Part shown: one piece after another, positions 8,518 to 17,896 of the stretch
How the letters are laid out: every line of letters begins with the position of its first letter
Position numbering within the stretch: position 1 is the first letter of the stretch
Source: Rhizobiaceae bacterium
Lineage (GTDB): Bacteria; Pseudomonadota; Alphaproteobacteria; Rhizobiales; Rhizobiaceae
Length of the DNA: 64,000 nt
Reading direction: 5' to 3'
Assembly (NCBI GenBank): GCA_027483885.1
Contig: JAIXTO010000220.1
Location: 1 to 64,000 of the forward strand
Translations under genes and position numbers: made by a program
Notes under the pieces: generated by a model
Database searches by the model: none
The model's input: the letters and a program-made list of their open reading frames with translations, nothing else
What the model was told of the DNA's origin: nothing

Positions 8518-8931
8518 ATGGCCCGCGTCACCGTAGAAGATTGCATCGACAAAGTCGATAACCGTTTCGAGCTGGTGCTGCTCGCCAGCCATCGTGCCCG
8601 CCAGATTTCGCAGGGCGCCTCGATCACCATCGATCGCGACAACGACAAGAATCCGGTCGTTGCGTTGCGCGAAATCGCCGACGAAACCCTGTCGCCCGAC
8701 GACCTCAAGGAAGACCTGATCCACTCGCTGCAGAAGCATGTGGAAGTGGACGAGCCCGAGCCCGATCCGTCGACGATGATCTCGGCCAATGCCGGCGCCT
8801 CCGCCGGTGCCGAAAAGGGCCTGGACGAAGACGACCTGCCGGAAACACTGACCTTCGACCAGATGACGGAAGAAGATCTGCTGGCCGGCATCGAAGGCCT
8901 GGTACCGCCGGAAAAAAGCGACGATTACTGA
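8518..8931 (+). CDS. rpoZ: RNA polymerase omega subunit
   Basis: A 137-residue protein beginning [29 protein letters not shown], the highly conserved omega N-terminus that clamps the beta-prime C-terminal end. Omega promotes RNA polymerase assembly and, with beta-prime, forms a (p)ppGpp site in proteobacteria. The acidic C-terminal extension (residues about 75-137) is the usual alphaproteobacterial feature and is longer than in Escherichia coli (91 residues). Its neighbour is rsh, as in E. coli where rpoZ precedes spoT, but a terminator hairpin separates the two here. Confidence 0.97.
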   Translation: MARVTVEDCIDKVDNRFELVLLASHRARQISQGASITIDRDNDKNPVVALREIADETLSPDDLKEDLIHSLQKHVEVDEPEPDPSTMISANAGASAGAEKGLDEDDLPETLTFDQMTEEDLLAGIEGLVPPEKSDDY

Positions 8932-8998
8932 GGGATCAACGACGATTACCGATCGTCAATGATCTCGCCATAATCTTGTTGTCTGCATAATGATGGCT

Positions 8999-9034
8999 GC
9001 GCCAATCTCACGGTTGGCGCGCCTTTTTCTTTTT
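8999..9034 (+). terminator. Rho-independent terminator after rpoZ
   Basis: Stem GCGCCAA (8999-9005) / TTGGCGC (9014-9020) with an 8-base loop, followed by TTTTTCTTTTT (9024-9034). This is a textbook intrinsic terminator. It ends just 31 bases before the rsh start, so rsh needs its own promoter very close to the hairpin or relies on readthrough. Confidence 0.85.
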
Positions 9035-9065
9035 GTTCCGGGTTGCTTAAAGGATCTTCCACAGC

Positions 9066-11303
9066 ATGATGCGGCAATACGAGCTTGTCGAGCGGGTCCA
9101 GAAATACAAGCCCGATGCAAACGAGGCTCTGCTCAACAAGGCGTATGTCTATGCGATGCAGAAGCATGGCCAGCAGAAGCGCGCGAGCGGCGACCCCTAT
9201 ATCTCGCATCCGCTGGAAGTCGCCGCCATCCTCACCGAGATGCATCTCGACGAGTCGACGATTGCCGTCGCCCTGCTGCATGACACGATCGAGGATACGA
9301 CCGCCACGCGGGCTGAAATCGACGAACTGTTCGGCGAAGACATCGGCCGACTGGTCGAGGGGCTGACAAAGCTCAAGCGGCTCGATCTCGTCTCGAAGAA
9401 GGCCAAGCAGGCGGAAAACCTGCGCAAGCTTCTGCTCGCCATTTCCGACGATGTGCGCGTGCTTCTGGTCAAGCTTGCCGACCGGCTGCACAACATGCGC
9501 ACGCTCGAGCATATGCGCGACGACAAACGCGCCCGCATTTCCGAAGAAACGATGGAAATCTATGCGCCGCTCGCCGGCCGCATGGGTATGCAGGACATGC
9601 GCGACGAGCTGGAGGACCTGTCCTTCCGTTATCTCAATCCGGAAGCCTATGAGACGGTGACCAACCGGCTGGCCGAACTGTCGGCCCGCAACGAAGGCCT
9701 GATTGCCAAGATCGAGGACGAGCTGCGCGACCTGATGGTGGCAAACGGCCTTTTGAACGCCACCGCCAAGGGCCGCCAGAAAAAGCCCTATTCTGTGTTC
9801 CGCAAGATGCAGTCGAAGTCCCTTTCCTTCGAGCAGCTGTCGGATGTCTACGGCTTCCGGCTGATCGTTGACGACGTGCCCGCCTGTTATCGGGCGCTTG
9901 GCATTGTCCACACCCGCTGGCGCGTCGTGCCGGGGCGGTTTAAGGATTATATCTCGACGCCGAAGCAGAACGATTACCGTTCTATCCACACGACCATCGT
10001 CGGCCCGTCGCGCCAGCGCATCGAGCTGCAGATCCGCACGCGACGCATGCACGATATCGCCGAATACGGCATTGCCGCCCACAGCCTCTACAAAGATGGC
10101 GAGGGCGGCGAACCGGGCGAACTTCTGTCACGGGAAAGCAATGCCTATTCTTGGCTGCGCCACACCATCGAAGCGCTGGCGGAAGGTGACAATCCGGAGG
10201 AATTCCTCGAGCACACCAAGCTCGAGCTGTTCCAGGACCAGGTGTTCTGCTTCACGCCGAAGGGCAAGCTGATCGCGCTGCCACGCGGGGCAACGCCGAT
10301 CGACTTTGCCTATGCCGTCCACACCAATATCGGCGACACCACGGTTGGCGCCAAGATCAACGGTCGCATCATGCCGCTGGTCACCCGGCTTGCCAATGGC
10401 GACGAGGTGGAGATCATCCGCTCGGGCGTGCAGGTGCCACCGGCGGCCTGGGAGCAGATCGTCGTCACCGGCAAGGCGCGCGCGGCCATCCGCCGCGCCA
10501 CCCGCATGGCCATCCGCAAACAGTATGCAGGCCTTGGCCACCGCATTCTGGAGCGCACGTTTGAGCGGGCGGGCAAGGAATTTTCCCGCGATGTGCTGAA
10601 GCCGGCGCTGCATCGCCTGGGCCAGAAGGATGTCGAGGATGCGATCGCATCGGTCGGTCGCGGCGAATTGTCCTCGCTTGATGTGCTGAAAGCCGTGTAT
10701 CCAGATTTCAAGGATGAGCGTACGACGATCAAGCCGGCTGCCGACCAGGGCTGGTTCAACATGCAGAGTGCGTCGGGCATGATGTTCCGCGTACCCGGCA
10801 CAGAACGCACCGCGCATGATGCGGCAAAGGCGGCGGGCGATCTCGAGGGCCCCGATCCCCTGCCGATCCGCGGCCTTTCCGGCAATATGGAAGTGCATTT
10901 CGCCCCCGCCGGTGCCGTGCCGGGAGACCGCATCGTTGGCATCATGGACGAAGGCAAGGGCATGACGATCTACCCGATCCAGGCCTCTGCCCTTCAGCGC
11001 TTCGACGATCAGCCCGAGCGCTGGATCGATGTGCGCTGGGATCTCGATGCCGCCAACAAGCAGCGTTTTTCCGCAAAGGTCGCCATCAACGCTCTGAACG
11101 AGCCGGGAACGCTCGCCACCATCGCCCAGAAGGTCGCAAACCTCGACATCAACATCCGCACCATGACGATGGGACGGGTGGCGGCGGATTTTTCCGAGCT
11201 TTCGCTGGAAATCGAGGTCTGGGACCTGCGCCACCTCAACCAGCTTCTGACACAGTTGAAGGATCTGGACTGCGTTTCGACGGTCAAGCGCGTCTACGAC
11301 TGA
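9066..11303 (+). CDS. rsh: Bifunctional (p)ppGpp synthetase/hydrolase Rsh
   Basis: A 745-residue RelA/SpoT homologue. Domains in order: HD hydrolase (ISHPLEVAAIL and LLHDTIEDT, residues about 40-85), synthetase (GRFKDYISTPKQNDYRSIHT then IELQIRTRRMHDIAEYGIAAH, residues about 295-345), TGS (VFCFTPKGKLIALPRGATPIDFAYAVH, about 395-460) and a C-terminal ACT domain. The RFKD motif is the RXKD form found in bifunctional enzymes rather than the EXDD of RelA. In rhizobia this single enzyme governs the stringent response, stationary-phase survival and symbiosis. Confidence 0.97.
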   Translation: MMRQYELVERVQKYKPDANEALLNKAYVYAMQKHGQQKRASGDPYISHPLEVAAILTEMHLDESTIAVALLHDTIEDTTATRAEIDELFGEDIGRLVEGLTKLKRLDLVSKKAKQAENLRKLLLAISDDVRVLLVKLADRLHNMRTLEHMRDDKRARISEETMEIYAPLAGRMGMQDMRDELEDLSFRYLNPEAYETVTNRLAELSARNEGLIAKIEDELRDLMVANGLLNATAKGRQKKPYSVFRKMQSKSLSFEQLSDVYGFRLIVDDVPACYRALGIVHTRWRVVPGRFKDYISTPKQNDYRSIHTTIVGPSRQRIELQIRTRRMHDIAEYGIAAHSLYKDGEGGEPGELLSRESNAYSWLRHTIEALAEGDNPEEFLEHTKLELFQDQVFCFTPKGKLIALPRGATPIDFAYAVHTNIGDTTVGAKINGRIMPLVTRLANGDEVEIIRSGVQVPPAAWEQIVVTGKARAAIRRATRMAIRKQYAGLGHRILERTFERAGKEFSRDVLKPALHRLGQKDVEDAIASVGRGELSSLDVLKAVYPDFKDERTTIKPAADQGWFNMQSASGMMFRVPGTERTAHDAAKAAGDLEGPDPLPIRGLSGNMEVHFAPAGAVPGDRIVGIMDEGKGMTIYPIQASALQRFDDQPERWIDVRWDLDAANKQRFSAKVAINALNEPGTLATIAQKVANLDINIRTMTMGRVAADFSELSLEIEVWDLRHLNQLLTQLKDLDCVSTVKRVYD

Positions 11304-11319
11304 TCACCTGTTAAGCATT

Positions 11320-11342
11320 GCGGCAGGAAGACGTCCTGCCGC
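11320..11342 (+). terminator. Hairpin after rsh
   Basis: Perfect 9-bp stem GCGGCAGGA (11320-11328) / TCCTGCCGC (11334-11342) with a 5-base loop, 17 bases after the rsh stop. No T run follows, so it could be a processing or attenuation structure instead of a terminator. Confidence 0.5.
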
Positions 11343-11437
11343 TATGCGCTAGACGCAAGGCTGATGAGGGAAGGTCGCGTTGGTGGAAAGGTCTGGCATC
11401 GACTATATGTTGTGCAACGCAACATTAGGAGATGACA

Positions 11438-11590
11438 ATGTTCAAGCCGCTTCGCACCATCGCCCGCGCCCTTCGCGCTCCCTCTGTTCAGGATCGTGAA
11501 ATGGCCTATCTGAATGAATCGCACGATGCGATCGAACTCGAATATCGCATGCGCCAGATCGACCGCGGTATGTTCCGCAAGGGCCTCTGA
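11438..11590 (+). CDS. Small DUF3563-type protein
   Basis: A 50-residue protein with a strong ribosome-binding site (TTAGGAGATGACA) before its ATG. The sequence MFKPLRTIARALRAPS is basic and amphipathic, followed by an acidic YLNESHDAIELEYR segment and a basic end. The central YLNES and the size match the DUF3563 family of tiny alpha- and betaproteobacterial proteins; no function is known for it. It is free-standing between the rsh hairpin and the DUF2062 gene, with its own AT-rich upstream region around 11395-11430. Confidence 0.7.
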   Translation: MFKPLRTIARALRAPSVQDREMAYLNESHDAIELEYRMRQIDRGMFRKGL

Positions 11591-11639
11591 TCGCGCAAGC
11601 AGAGCGCCGGGCCCTGCCGGCAAGGACCGGTAGTACCCC

Positions 11640-12233
11640 ATGCGCGCTTTCATGCCGTTCAGTTTCATGAAGAAAGCTCATCCCGCCGCTTCCCGCGGGT
11701 TGAAGAACAGACGCCGCAAAGGCCTCTTGCGGACCCTGCGTTATGTCAGGGCAAGGGCCTTGCGGATGGGTGGTTCACCGCATGCCGTGGCGGCTGGCCT
11801 TGCCATCGGCCTGATGTCGGCCTGGACACCATTTTTTGGTTTTCACATTGCCATGGCGCTGGCCATCGCCTTCCTGCTGCGGGCAAGCCTCATTGCCGCA
11901 ACGCTTGGCACAGCCTTCAGCAATCCGCTGACCATTCCCTTCATCCTGCCCATTACCTGGCAGATCGGCCATGAAATGCTTGGCCGCGAGCCCAGTGCCG
12001 CCACCTCCACCGCCGATCTCCTTCATCTGCTCGAAGGTTTTCACGTGCGCGAACTGTGGCGGCCGGTTTTCGAGCCGCTGGCGATTGGCGCCCTTCCTCC
12101 CGCGATTTTGACTGGCCTCTGCTGCTATATCGCCACTTTTGTGGGGATCAGAAGGTATCGTGCCGCACGACGGGCAAATTTCGTCGCGCGCCGCGAAGCC
12201 GCCTCGACGGTCGATACGCAGAGTGCGCCCTGA
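11640..12233 (+). CDS. DUF2062 membrane protein
   Basis: A 197-residue protein with a basic N-terminus, then the DUF2062 core: GGSPHAVAAGLAIGLMSAWTPFFGFH, a hydrophobic hairpin, and AFSNPLTIPFILPITWQIG, plus a third membrane segment near residue 155. DUF2062 proteins are small inner-membrane proteins of unknown function and are often beside acpS in this order. The ATG at 11640 has no strong ribosome-binding site; an ATG at 11652 is the alternative. It ends 33 bases before acpS. Confidence 0.85.
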   Translation: MRAFMPFSFMKKAHPAASRGLKNRRRKGLLRTLRYVRARALRMGGSPHAVAAGLAIGLMSAWTPFFGFHIAMALAIAFLLRASLIAATLGTAFSNPLTIPFILPITWQIGHEMLGREPSAATSTADLLHLLEGFHVRELWRPVFEPLAIGALPPAILTGLCCYIATFVGIRRYRAARRANFVARREAASTVDTQSAP

Positions 12234-12266
12234 CATCTCGGTCAGACTGGCAGCAGGGAGAATGGC

Positions 12267-12674
12267 ATGATCATTGGCATGGGCAGCGACCTGATCGATA
12301 TCAGACGGGTCGAAAAATCCATCGAACGCTTCGGCGAGCGTTTCACGCACCGCTGTTTCACCGACATCGAACGCAAAAAGTCCGACGGGCGCAAGATGCG
12401 CGCCGCCTCCTATGCCAAGCGCTTCGCGGCCAAGGAGGCCTGTTCGAAAGCGCTCGGAACCGGCCTTGCGCAGGGCGTGTTCTGGCGTGACATGGGCGTT
12501 GTCAACCTGCCCTCGGGAAAACCGACCATGGCGCTGACGAATGGTGCAGGCGAGCGGCTGAAAGCCCTTCTGCCGCCCGGCCACGAGGCCGTGATCCATC
12601 TCACCATCACCGACGAATTTCCCTATGCGCAAGCCTTCGTGGTGATCGAAGCCCGTCCGGTCGTTGCCGCCTGA
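12267..12674 (+). CDS. acpS: Holo-[acyl-carrier-protein] synthase
   Basis: A 135-residue phosphopantetheinyl transferase that moves the 4'-phosphopantetheine arm from CoA to apo-ACP. The Mg-binding Asp is in [17 protein letters not shown] and the second metal/catalytic segment is [17 protein letters not shown], both normal for AcpS. A clear GGGAG site precedes the ATG. It leads into lepB-rnc-era after an 84-base gap, the common alphaproteobacterial arrangement; pdxJ, often found just before acpS elsewhere, is absent here and DUF2062 takes its place. Confidence 0.95.
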   Translation: MIIGMGSDLIDIRRVEKSIERFGERFTHRCFTDIERKKSDGRKMRAASYAKRFAAKEACSKALGTGLAQGVFWRDMGVVNLPSGKPTMALTNGAGERLKALLPPGHEAVIHLTITDEFPYAQAFVVIEARPVVAA

Positions 12675-12758
12675 AAAGGCCCGCACGGTCAAGGCCATTG
12701 CCCGCATGGGGTTAAGAGTTTAGAGAAGCGCAAAACGCTGGAAACGAAAGACGCACAC

Positions 12759-13505
12759 GTGGCAGAACGAACCGAAAAGAAGCAGAACGCCCTTTGGGAA
12801 AATATCAAGGTCATCATCCAGGCGCTGCTGCTTGCCATGGTGATCCGTACCGTGCTGTTCCAGCCCTTCACCATCCCCTCCGGCTCGATGATGCCGACCC
12901 TGCTCGTGGGCGACTATATCTTCGTCAACAAGTTCGCTTACGGTTATTCGAAATATTCGCTGCCGTTCTCGCCGAACCTGTTTTCCGGCCGCGTCCTTGA
13001 GTTTTCGCCGCCCAAGCGTGGCGACGTGATCGTCTTCCGCCTGCCGACGGATCCGGACGTGGATTACATCAAGCGCCTCGTCGGCCTGCCCGGCGACCGT
13101 ATCCAGATGATCAACGGCGTGCTGCACATCAACGGGCAGCCGGTGCCGAAAATGGCCGATGGCAGCTTTACCTCCGATTATCGCCTGGATCCGGGCGCCG
13201 ACGTTCCGGTGTTCCGCGAGACCCTGGATAACGGCAAGACCTACGACACACTGGACCAGTCGCCCGTCTCGCGCGGCGATAACACCCGCGAATTCATCGT
13301 GCCCGAAGGCCATTACTTCTTCATGGGCGATAATCGCGACAACTCTCTCGATAGCCGCTTCGATGTGGGTTATGTTCCCGCTGAAAACCTCGTGGGTCGC
13401 GCCAGCGTGATCTTCTTCTCGCTCGGCAACGATACCTCGTTCCGCGAGATCTGGAACTGGCCGGCCAATATGCGCTGGGATCGTCTGTTCAAGGTGGTCA
13501 ACTGA
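12759..13505 (+). CDS. lepB: Signal peptidase I
   Basis: A 248-residue type I leader peptidase with one N-terminal membrane anchor (residues 17-34). The Ser/Lys dyad is Ser43 in IPSGSMMPTL and Lys105 in DYIKRLVGLPGD; the later boxes GDNRDNSLDSR and the FFMGD strand are also intact. The start is a GTG at 12759; no ATG upstream gives a reasonable N-terminus. The enzyme removes signal peptides of exported proteins such as the porins in this window. Its stop shares one base with the rnc ATG. Confidence 0.96.
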   Translation: MAERTEKKQNALWENIKVIIQALLLAMVIRTVLFQPFTIPSGSMMPTLLVGDYIFVNKFAYGYSKYSLPFSPNLFSGRVLEFSPPKRGDVIVFRLPTDPDVDYIKRLVGLPGDRIQMINGVLHINGQPVPKMADGSFTSDYRLDPGADVPVFRETLDNGKTYDTLDQSPVSRGDNTREFIVPEGHYFFMGDNRDNSLDSRFDVGYVPAENLVGRASVIFFSLGNDTSFREIWNWPANMRWDRLFKVVN

Positions 13506-14221
13506 TGAAGCCGACATCGCTATCCGGGGAAGAACGCCAGAGGCTTGAGAAAGTCATCGGCCATGCTTTCTCGGACAAGCAATGGCTGGACCGCGCGCTG
13601 ACCCATGCCAGCACCGGCAGCGCGAAGGTCGCCAACTACGAGCGCCTGGAATTTCTGGGCGACCGGGTTCTCGGCCTCTGCGTGGCCGAAATGCTGTTCA
13701 CGACCTTCCGCAATGCCACCGAAGGCGAGCTTTCCGTGCGCCTGAACCAGCTGGTCAGCGCCGACAGCTGCGCGGGCATTGCCGATGAGTTGGGCCTGCA
13801 CGAGTTCATTCGCACCGGCGCCGACGTGAAGAAGCTCACCGGCAAGCGCATGCTGAACGTGCGCGCCGACGTGGTGGAAAGCCTGATTGCGGCGCTTTAC
13901 CTCGATGGCGGCCTGGAAGCGGCGCGCGGTTTCATCCTGCGCAATTGGCACGACCGGGCGACCCGTGCCGATGCCGCCAAGCGGGATGCCAAGACCGAGC
14001 TGCAGGAATGGTCGCATGCCCGTTTCGGCACAACGCCGCTTTATACGGTTGACGATCGCTCCGGCCCGGATCACGATCCACGCTTTACCGTGACCGTGTC
14101 GATCAAGGGCGTTGCCCCGGAAACCGGCGTCGAACGCTCCAAACGCGCAGCCGAACAGGTGGCGGCGACCAAAATGCTCGAACGTGAAGGCGTGTGGCAA
14201 AAGCCCGCCAACGAAGGCTGA
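13505..14221 (+). CDS. rnc: Ribonuclease III
   Basis: A 238-residue double-strand-specific RNase. The catalytic signature YERLEFLGDRVLGL is at residues about 45-58 and the second acidic cluster is in RADVVESLIAALYLDGG; a double-stranded-RNA-binding domain follows from about residue 155 (DAKTELQEWSHARFG to AAEQVAATKMLE). It processes rRNA precursors and structured mRNAs. The ATG overlaps the lepB stop by one base, and era starts 9 bases after the rnc stop, so lepB-rnc-era are co-translated. Confidence 0.97.
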   Translation: MKPTSLSGEERQRLEKVIGHAFSDKQWLDRALTHASTGSAKVANYERLEFLGDRVLGLCVAEMLFTTFRNATEGELSVRLNQLVSADSCAGIADELGLHEFIRTGADVKKLTGKRMLNVRADVVESLIAALYLDGGLEAARGFILRNWHDRATRADAAKRDAKTELQEWSHARFGTTPLYTVDDRSGPDHDPRFTVTVSIKGVAPETGVERSKRAAEQVAATKMLEREGVWQKPANEG

Positions 14222-14229
14222 AGGACTTT

Positions 14230-15192
14230 ATGACCGAAGAAGACAACATTCCCGCCGAAGACGCCGTGGCCGACGTTGAGACGCCCGTGGACGAGCGCCC
14301 GACGCGTTCCGGTTTCGTGGCGCTGATTGGTGCCACCAATGCCGGCAAATCGACCCTGCTCAACCGGCTGGTTGGCGCCAAGGTATCGATCGTCAGCCAC
14401 AAGGTGCAGACGACACGCGCCATCGTGCGCGGCATCGCGATCCATGACCGCACGCAGATCGTGTTCATGGATACGCCCGGCATCTTCAAGCCGCGCCGCA
14501 GGCTGGACCGCGCCATGGTGACCACCGCCTGGGGCGGCGCCAAGGACGCGGACCGCATCATGCTGCTGATCGACAGCGAGCGCGGCATCCGCGGTGATGC
14601 GGATACGATCCTGGAAGGCCTGAAGGACGTCTATCAGCCAAAGATCCTGGTTCTCAACAAGATCGACCGGGTGCGCCCGGAAGACCTGCTGAAGCTGGCG
14701 CAGATTGCCAATGAGAAGGTTGCCTTCGAGCAGACCTTCATGATCTCGGCAACCACCGGCTCTGGCTGCACGCACCTCATGGATTATCTGGCCAAGGAAT
14801 TGCCGGAGGGACCGTGGTATTATCCGGAAGACCAGATTTCGGACCTGCCGATGCGCCAGCTCGCCGCCGAAATCACCCGCGAAAAGCTGTTTCTGCGCCT
14901 GCACCAGGAGCTTCCTTACGCCTCCCACGTCGAAACCGAAAAGTGGGAAGAGCGCAAGGATGGGTCCGTGCGCATCGAGCAGGTGATCTATGTGGAGCGT
15001 GACAGCCAGAAGAAGATTGCGCTCGGCAAGAACGGCGACGCGATCAAGGCAATTTCCACCGCATCACGCAAGGAAATTTCCGAAATCCTCGAGCAGCCCG
15101 TCCATCTCTTCCTGTTCGTGAAGGTGCGTGAAAACTGGGGCGACGACCCCGAGCGTTTTCGCGAAATGGGACTGGAGTTCCCAAAAGGCTGA
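14230..15192 (+). CDS. era: GTPase Era
   Basis: A 320-residue ribosome-assembly GTPase. G1 GATNAGKST is at residues 34-42, followed by switch motifs (KVQTTR, DTPGIF), G4 NKID and a C-terminal KH domain carrying IALGKNGDAIKAISTASRKEI, which binds the 3' end of 16S rRNA. The start at 14230 (MTEEDN) is chosen because AAGGA precedes it at 14221-14225; an in-frame GTG at 14194 inside rnc is less likely. The 25-residue acidic N-terminal extension is usual in Rhizobiaceae. Confidence 0.96.
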   Translation: MTEEDNIPAEDAVADVETPVDERPTRSGFVALIGATNAGKSTLLNRLVGAKVSIVSHKVQTTRAIVRGIAIHDRTQIVFMDTPGIFKPRRRLDRAMVTTAWGGAKDADRIMLLIDSERGIRGDADTILEGLKDVYQPKILVLNKIDRVRPEDLLKLAQIANEKVAFEQTFMISATTGSGCTHLMDYLAKELPEGPWYYPEDQISDLPMRQLAAEITREKLFLRLHQELPYASHVETEKWEERKDGSVRIEQVIYVERDSQKKIALGKNGDAIKAISTASRKEISEILEQPVHLFLFVKVRENWGDDPERFREMGLEFPKG

Positions 15193-15258
15193 TCACCCGA
15201 CCGTGCCGTGCCGATCTGGCTTCGGCGGTCAGGCAACCCTCACGTCATCCGATCCTTG

Positions 15259-15278
15259 AAGGGGCCCTGTGGCCCCTT
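15259..15278. terminator. Bidirectional terminator between era and a convergent gene
   Basis: Perfect stem AAGGGGCC (15259-15266) / GGCCCCTT (15271-15278) with loop CTGT. It lies between the era stop and the stop of the convergent secreted-protein gene and can serve both strands, with CTT after the stem on the plus strand and CAAGGAT on the minus strand. Confidence 0.65.
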
Positions 15279-15279
15279 C

Positions 15280-15669
15280 TTACTTCTGGCGATCCATCAG
15301 CGCCTTCACTTCGAGATAACGACGGCGCTGCTCCGGCTCCTGTTCCGTTGCCGAATAACAGGTGTTGGAAATGCAGAAGCGCGTGAGGCCGAACGGCGCC
15401 TCTGCCTTGTTGAACTCGCACTCGATCTGATTGGTGAAATCGACCGGCTGCGGATTGTCGCGCGTGGCAAAGGTGAGGCGCGCGCCGGGCGGATCAAGCT
15501 CCGGGAAGGACTGCACGATACCGGTCGTCAGCTTCGGAGACAGAAGGAAGTTCTTGGCCACGTTGACGCAGGCCTGCTCCAGGGCCGGCGATTGAGCGGA
15601 AGCCGGCGGTGCTGCGACAACGATCGTCGGGATAGCGAAAAGAAAGATGGCGGCAGCGGCGTGGCGCAT
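15280..15669 (-). CDS. Small secreted protein, unknown
   Basis: A 129-residue protein with a signal peptide (MRHAAAAIFLFAIPTIVVAAPPASAQ) and a mature part of about 100 residues that has four cysteines, including IECEF, FCISNTC spacing that suggests disulfides in the periplasm. I do not recognise the family. The start at 15669 is chosen because GAGGACG precedes it; the frame stays open another 19 codons upstream without protein character. It lies between era and recO but on the opposite strand, so it is an insertion into an otherwise conserved order. Confidence 0.7.
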   Translation of the reverse strand: MRHAAAAIFLFAIPTIVVAAPPASAQSPALEQACVNVAKNFLLSPKLTTGIVQSFPELDPPGARLTFATRDNPQPVDFTNQIECEFNKAEAPFGLTRFCISNTCYSATEQEPEQRRRYLEVKALMDRQK

Positions 15670-15812
15670 GGGAACGTCCTCATTTGTTTCGCGCCAGCAA
15701 CACCCAGACCCCGCTGTTTGTTCCATGGATGGACGGGCAAGCGGATAAATCGGTTCATCAGAGCGTTTTGGTGCGCTAACATGCGGATAAACTGACAGGA
15801 ATTTGGCCCCGA

Positions 15813-16565
15813 ATGCAGTGGCAGGACGAAGGCATCATCATCGGCGTTCGCCGTCACGGGGAAACCAGCGTGGTGGCGGAACTGATGACGCGTGCCCGCG
15901 GTCGGCATATGGGGCTGGTGCGTGGCGGGCGCTCACGCAGCATGCAGCCGGTTCTGCAGCCGGGTAACCGGGTGGAGGCCGTATGGCGGGCGCGGCTCGA
16001 TGAGCATCTGGGCGATTTCAAGCTGGAACCGGTCAACCTGCGCGCCGCACGGCTGATGGAAAGCGCCACCGCGCTTTACGGCGTGCAGGCCATGGGCTCG
16101 CTCCTGCGGCTTCTGCCGGAACGCGATCCGCATCCGCATCTGTTCGAGGCGCTCGATATCATTCTTGACCACATGCACGACCCGGCAGGGGCTGGCGAAC
16201 TGTTCGTGCGCTTCGAGCTTGCGGTGCTGAACGATCTCGGCTTCGGGCTGGACCTTGCCGAATGTGCGGCAACGGGTACGCTCGAGGATCTGGTCTATGT
16301 CTCACCGAAAAGCGGGCGGGCGGTGAGCCGTGCAGCCGGCGCGCCCTATGCCGACAGGCTGCTGGCTCTGCCGGCGTTTCTCGGCACGCAATCAAACCGC
16401 AGCGTCGATCCGCAGAGCCTTGCGGCCGCCTTTCGCCTCAGTGGTTTCTTCCTCAACCGCCACGTCTACGAGCCGCGCGGCATCACCGAAAACGCCGCCC
16501 GCGACGGGTTTGTGCAGGCGGCGCTGAAGGCGCTGACGCGAATTTCGACTGTTCCGCAGGACTGA
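15813..16565 (+). CDS. recO: DNA repair protein RecO
   Basis: A 250-residue recombination mediator that loads RecA with RecR. The N-terminal OB fold starts [41 protein letters not shown], the standard RecO opening, and is followed by the helical C-terminal half with the conserved ...[22 protein letters not shown]. The four-Cys zinc motif of some RecO proteins is reduced to a single Cys here, as in many alphaproteobacteria. It converges on the MFS gene with a 3-base gap, so any terminator must lie in coding sequence. Confidence 0.95.
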   Translation: MQWQDEGIIIGVRRHGETSVVAELMTRARGRHMGLVRGGRSRSMQPVLQPGNRVEAVWRARLDEHLGDFKLEPVNLRAARLMESATALYGVQAMGSLLRLLPERDPHPHLFEALDIILDHMHDPAGAGELFVRFELAVLNDLGFGLDLAECAATGTLEDLVYVSPKSGRAVSRAAGAPYADRLLALPAFLGTQSNRSVDPQSLAAAFRLSGFFLNRHVYEPRGITENAARDGFVQAALKALTRISTVPQD

Positions 16566-16568
16566 AAT

Positions 16569-17789
16569 TTAAACCGCAGGCGCCAGGGGCCGGTCCACAG
16601 GTCGTTCACGGATCGGCCAGTGAACCACGGCAGCAAACAGGCCAAGCGCCACGCCAAGCCACCAGACCGCATCGTACGAGCCAAAACGGTCATAGAGAAA
16701 GCCGCCCATCCACACGCCGAGGAACGAGCCGATCTGGTGCGACAGGAACACCATGCCGCCGAGGAGGCCAAGATGGCGCGTACCGAACATGATGGCGACC
16801 AGCGCATTGGTGGGCGGCACGGTGGAAAGCCACAACAGACCCATGACGATCGCAAAAACGATGACCGATAGCGGCGACTGCGGCAGGAGCAGGAAGGCCG
16901 TGACGGCAATCGAGCGGCCGATATAGATCAGCGCCAGAAAATACGGCTTTGAATAACGCTGGCCGATCACACCGGCGGCCAGCGACCCGATGATGTTGAA
17001 GAAACCGATGCAGGCCATGGCGATGACCGCATAACGGGCATCGATGCCGATATCGCCGAGATAGGCCGGAAAATGCGCGGTGATGAAGGCCACCTGGAAA
17101 CCGCAGACGAAAAAGCCGCTGACCAGAAGCAGAAAACTCTGGTGGGCAAACGCTTCCTTCAGCGCGCCCGCCACGCTCTGCTCGAACTGCGCCTTGCTCT
17201 GTGTGCCCGATGTGGCATTGCCACGCAACGGAAAGGCCAGAAGCGGCACGGCGAGCATCATCACACCCATGATCACAAGACTGTCCGACCAGCCATAGGT
17301 GCTGATCAGCGTCTGGCTGATCGGCGCAAACAGGAACATGCCGGCAGATCCAGCCGCCGTGCCGATGCCAAACGCCATGGAGCGCTGCTGCGGCGTGACA
17401 TTGCGCGCAAAGGCAGACAGGATAACGCTGAACGAGCCGGCGCCGATCGCCGTGCCAACCAGCACGCCACCACCAATATGCAGCCAGACGGGCGCTGCCG
17501 CATGCGCCATGACCAGCAGGCCGAGCGCATAAAGCACGCCGGAGGCAACCAGAACACGGCCGGTGCCATATTTATCCGCCATCGCCCCGAAGAACGGCTG
17601 ACTGAGCCCCCAGAACAGGTTCTGGAAGGCCATAGCAAGGCCGAAGGTGGATCGATCCCAGCCCTTGTCCGCCAGCATCGGCAGCTGGAAGAAGCCCATG
17701 GCCGAGCGTGGTCCGAAGACCAGAAGCACGATCAGCGATCCGCTGGCAATGATCAGCCAGGGCAGTCCCGGCGCGGTTTTCTCGGACAT
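16569..17789 (-). CDS. MFS transporter
   Basis: A 406-residue, 12-segment major facilitator protein. The opening PWLIIASGSLIVLLVFGPRSAMGFFQLPM and the loop GLSQPFFGAMADKYGTGRVL (motif A form) fit the oxalate/formate antiporter or monocarboxylate-type MFS group. The substrate cannot be told. It is monocistronic, with an upstream region shared with the divergent small gene at 17988. Confidence 0.85.
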   Translation of the reverse strand: MSEKTAPGLPWLIIASGSLIVLLVFGPRSAMGFFQLPMLADKGWDRSTFGLAMAFQNLFWGLSQPFFGAMADKYGTGRVLVASGVLYALGLLVMAHAAAPVWLHIGGGVLVGTAIGAGSFSVILSAFARNVTPQQRSMAFGIGTAAGSAGMFLFAPISQTLISTYGWSDSLVIMGVMMLAVPLLAFPLRGNATSGTQSKAQFEQSVAGALKEAFAHQSFLLLVSGFFVCGFQVAFITAHFPAYLGDIGIDARYAVIAMACIGFFNIIGSLAAGVIGQRYSKPYFLALIYIGRSIAVTAFLLLPQSPLSVIVFAIVMGLLWLSTVPPTNALVAIMFGTRHLGLLGGMVFLSHQIGSFLGVWMGGFLYDRFGSYDAVWWLGVALGLFAAVVHWPIRERPVDRPLAPAV

Positions 17790-17896
17790 TTGTTACGGCT
17801 CCCTTTTGCCGAACAATAGCGGACCATGCGGCCGGGCTAAAGCGAGTTTTGCTTGGGGCACCCATCAGCGAAATTGATTGCAGGAACGAACCATGA

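Noticed and set aside
14194-14229. An upstream GTG start for era inside rnc
   Set aside because: The 12 extra codons lie in rnc coding sequence, whereas the ATG at 14230 has an AAGGA site right after the rnc stop.
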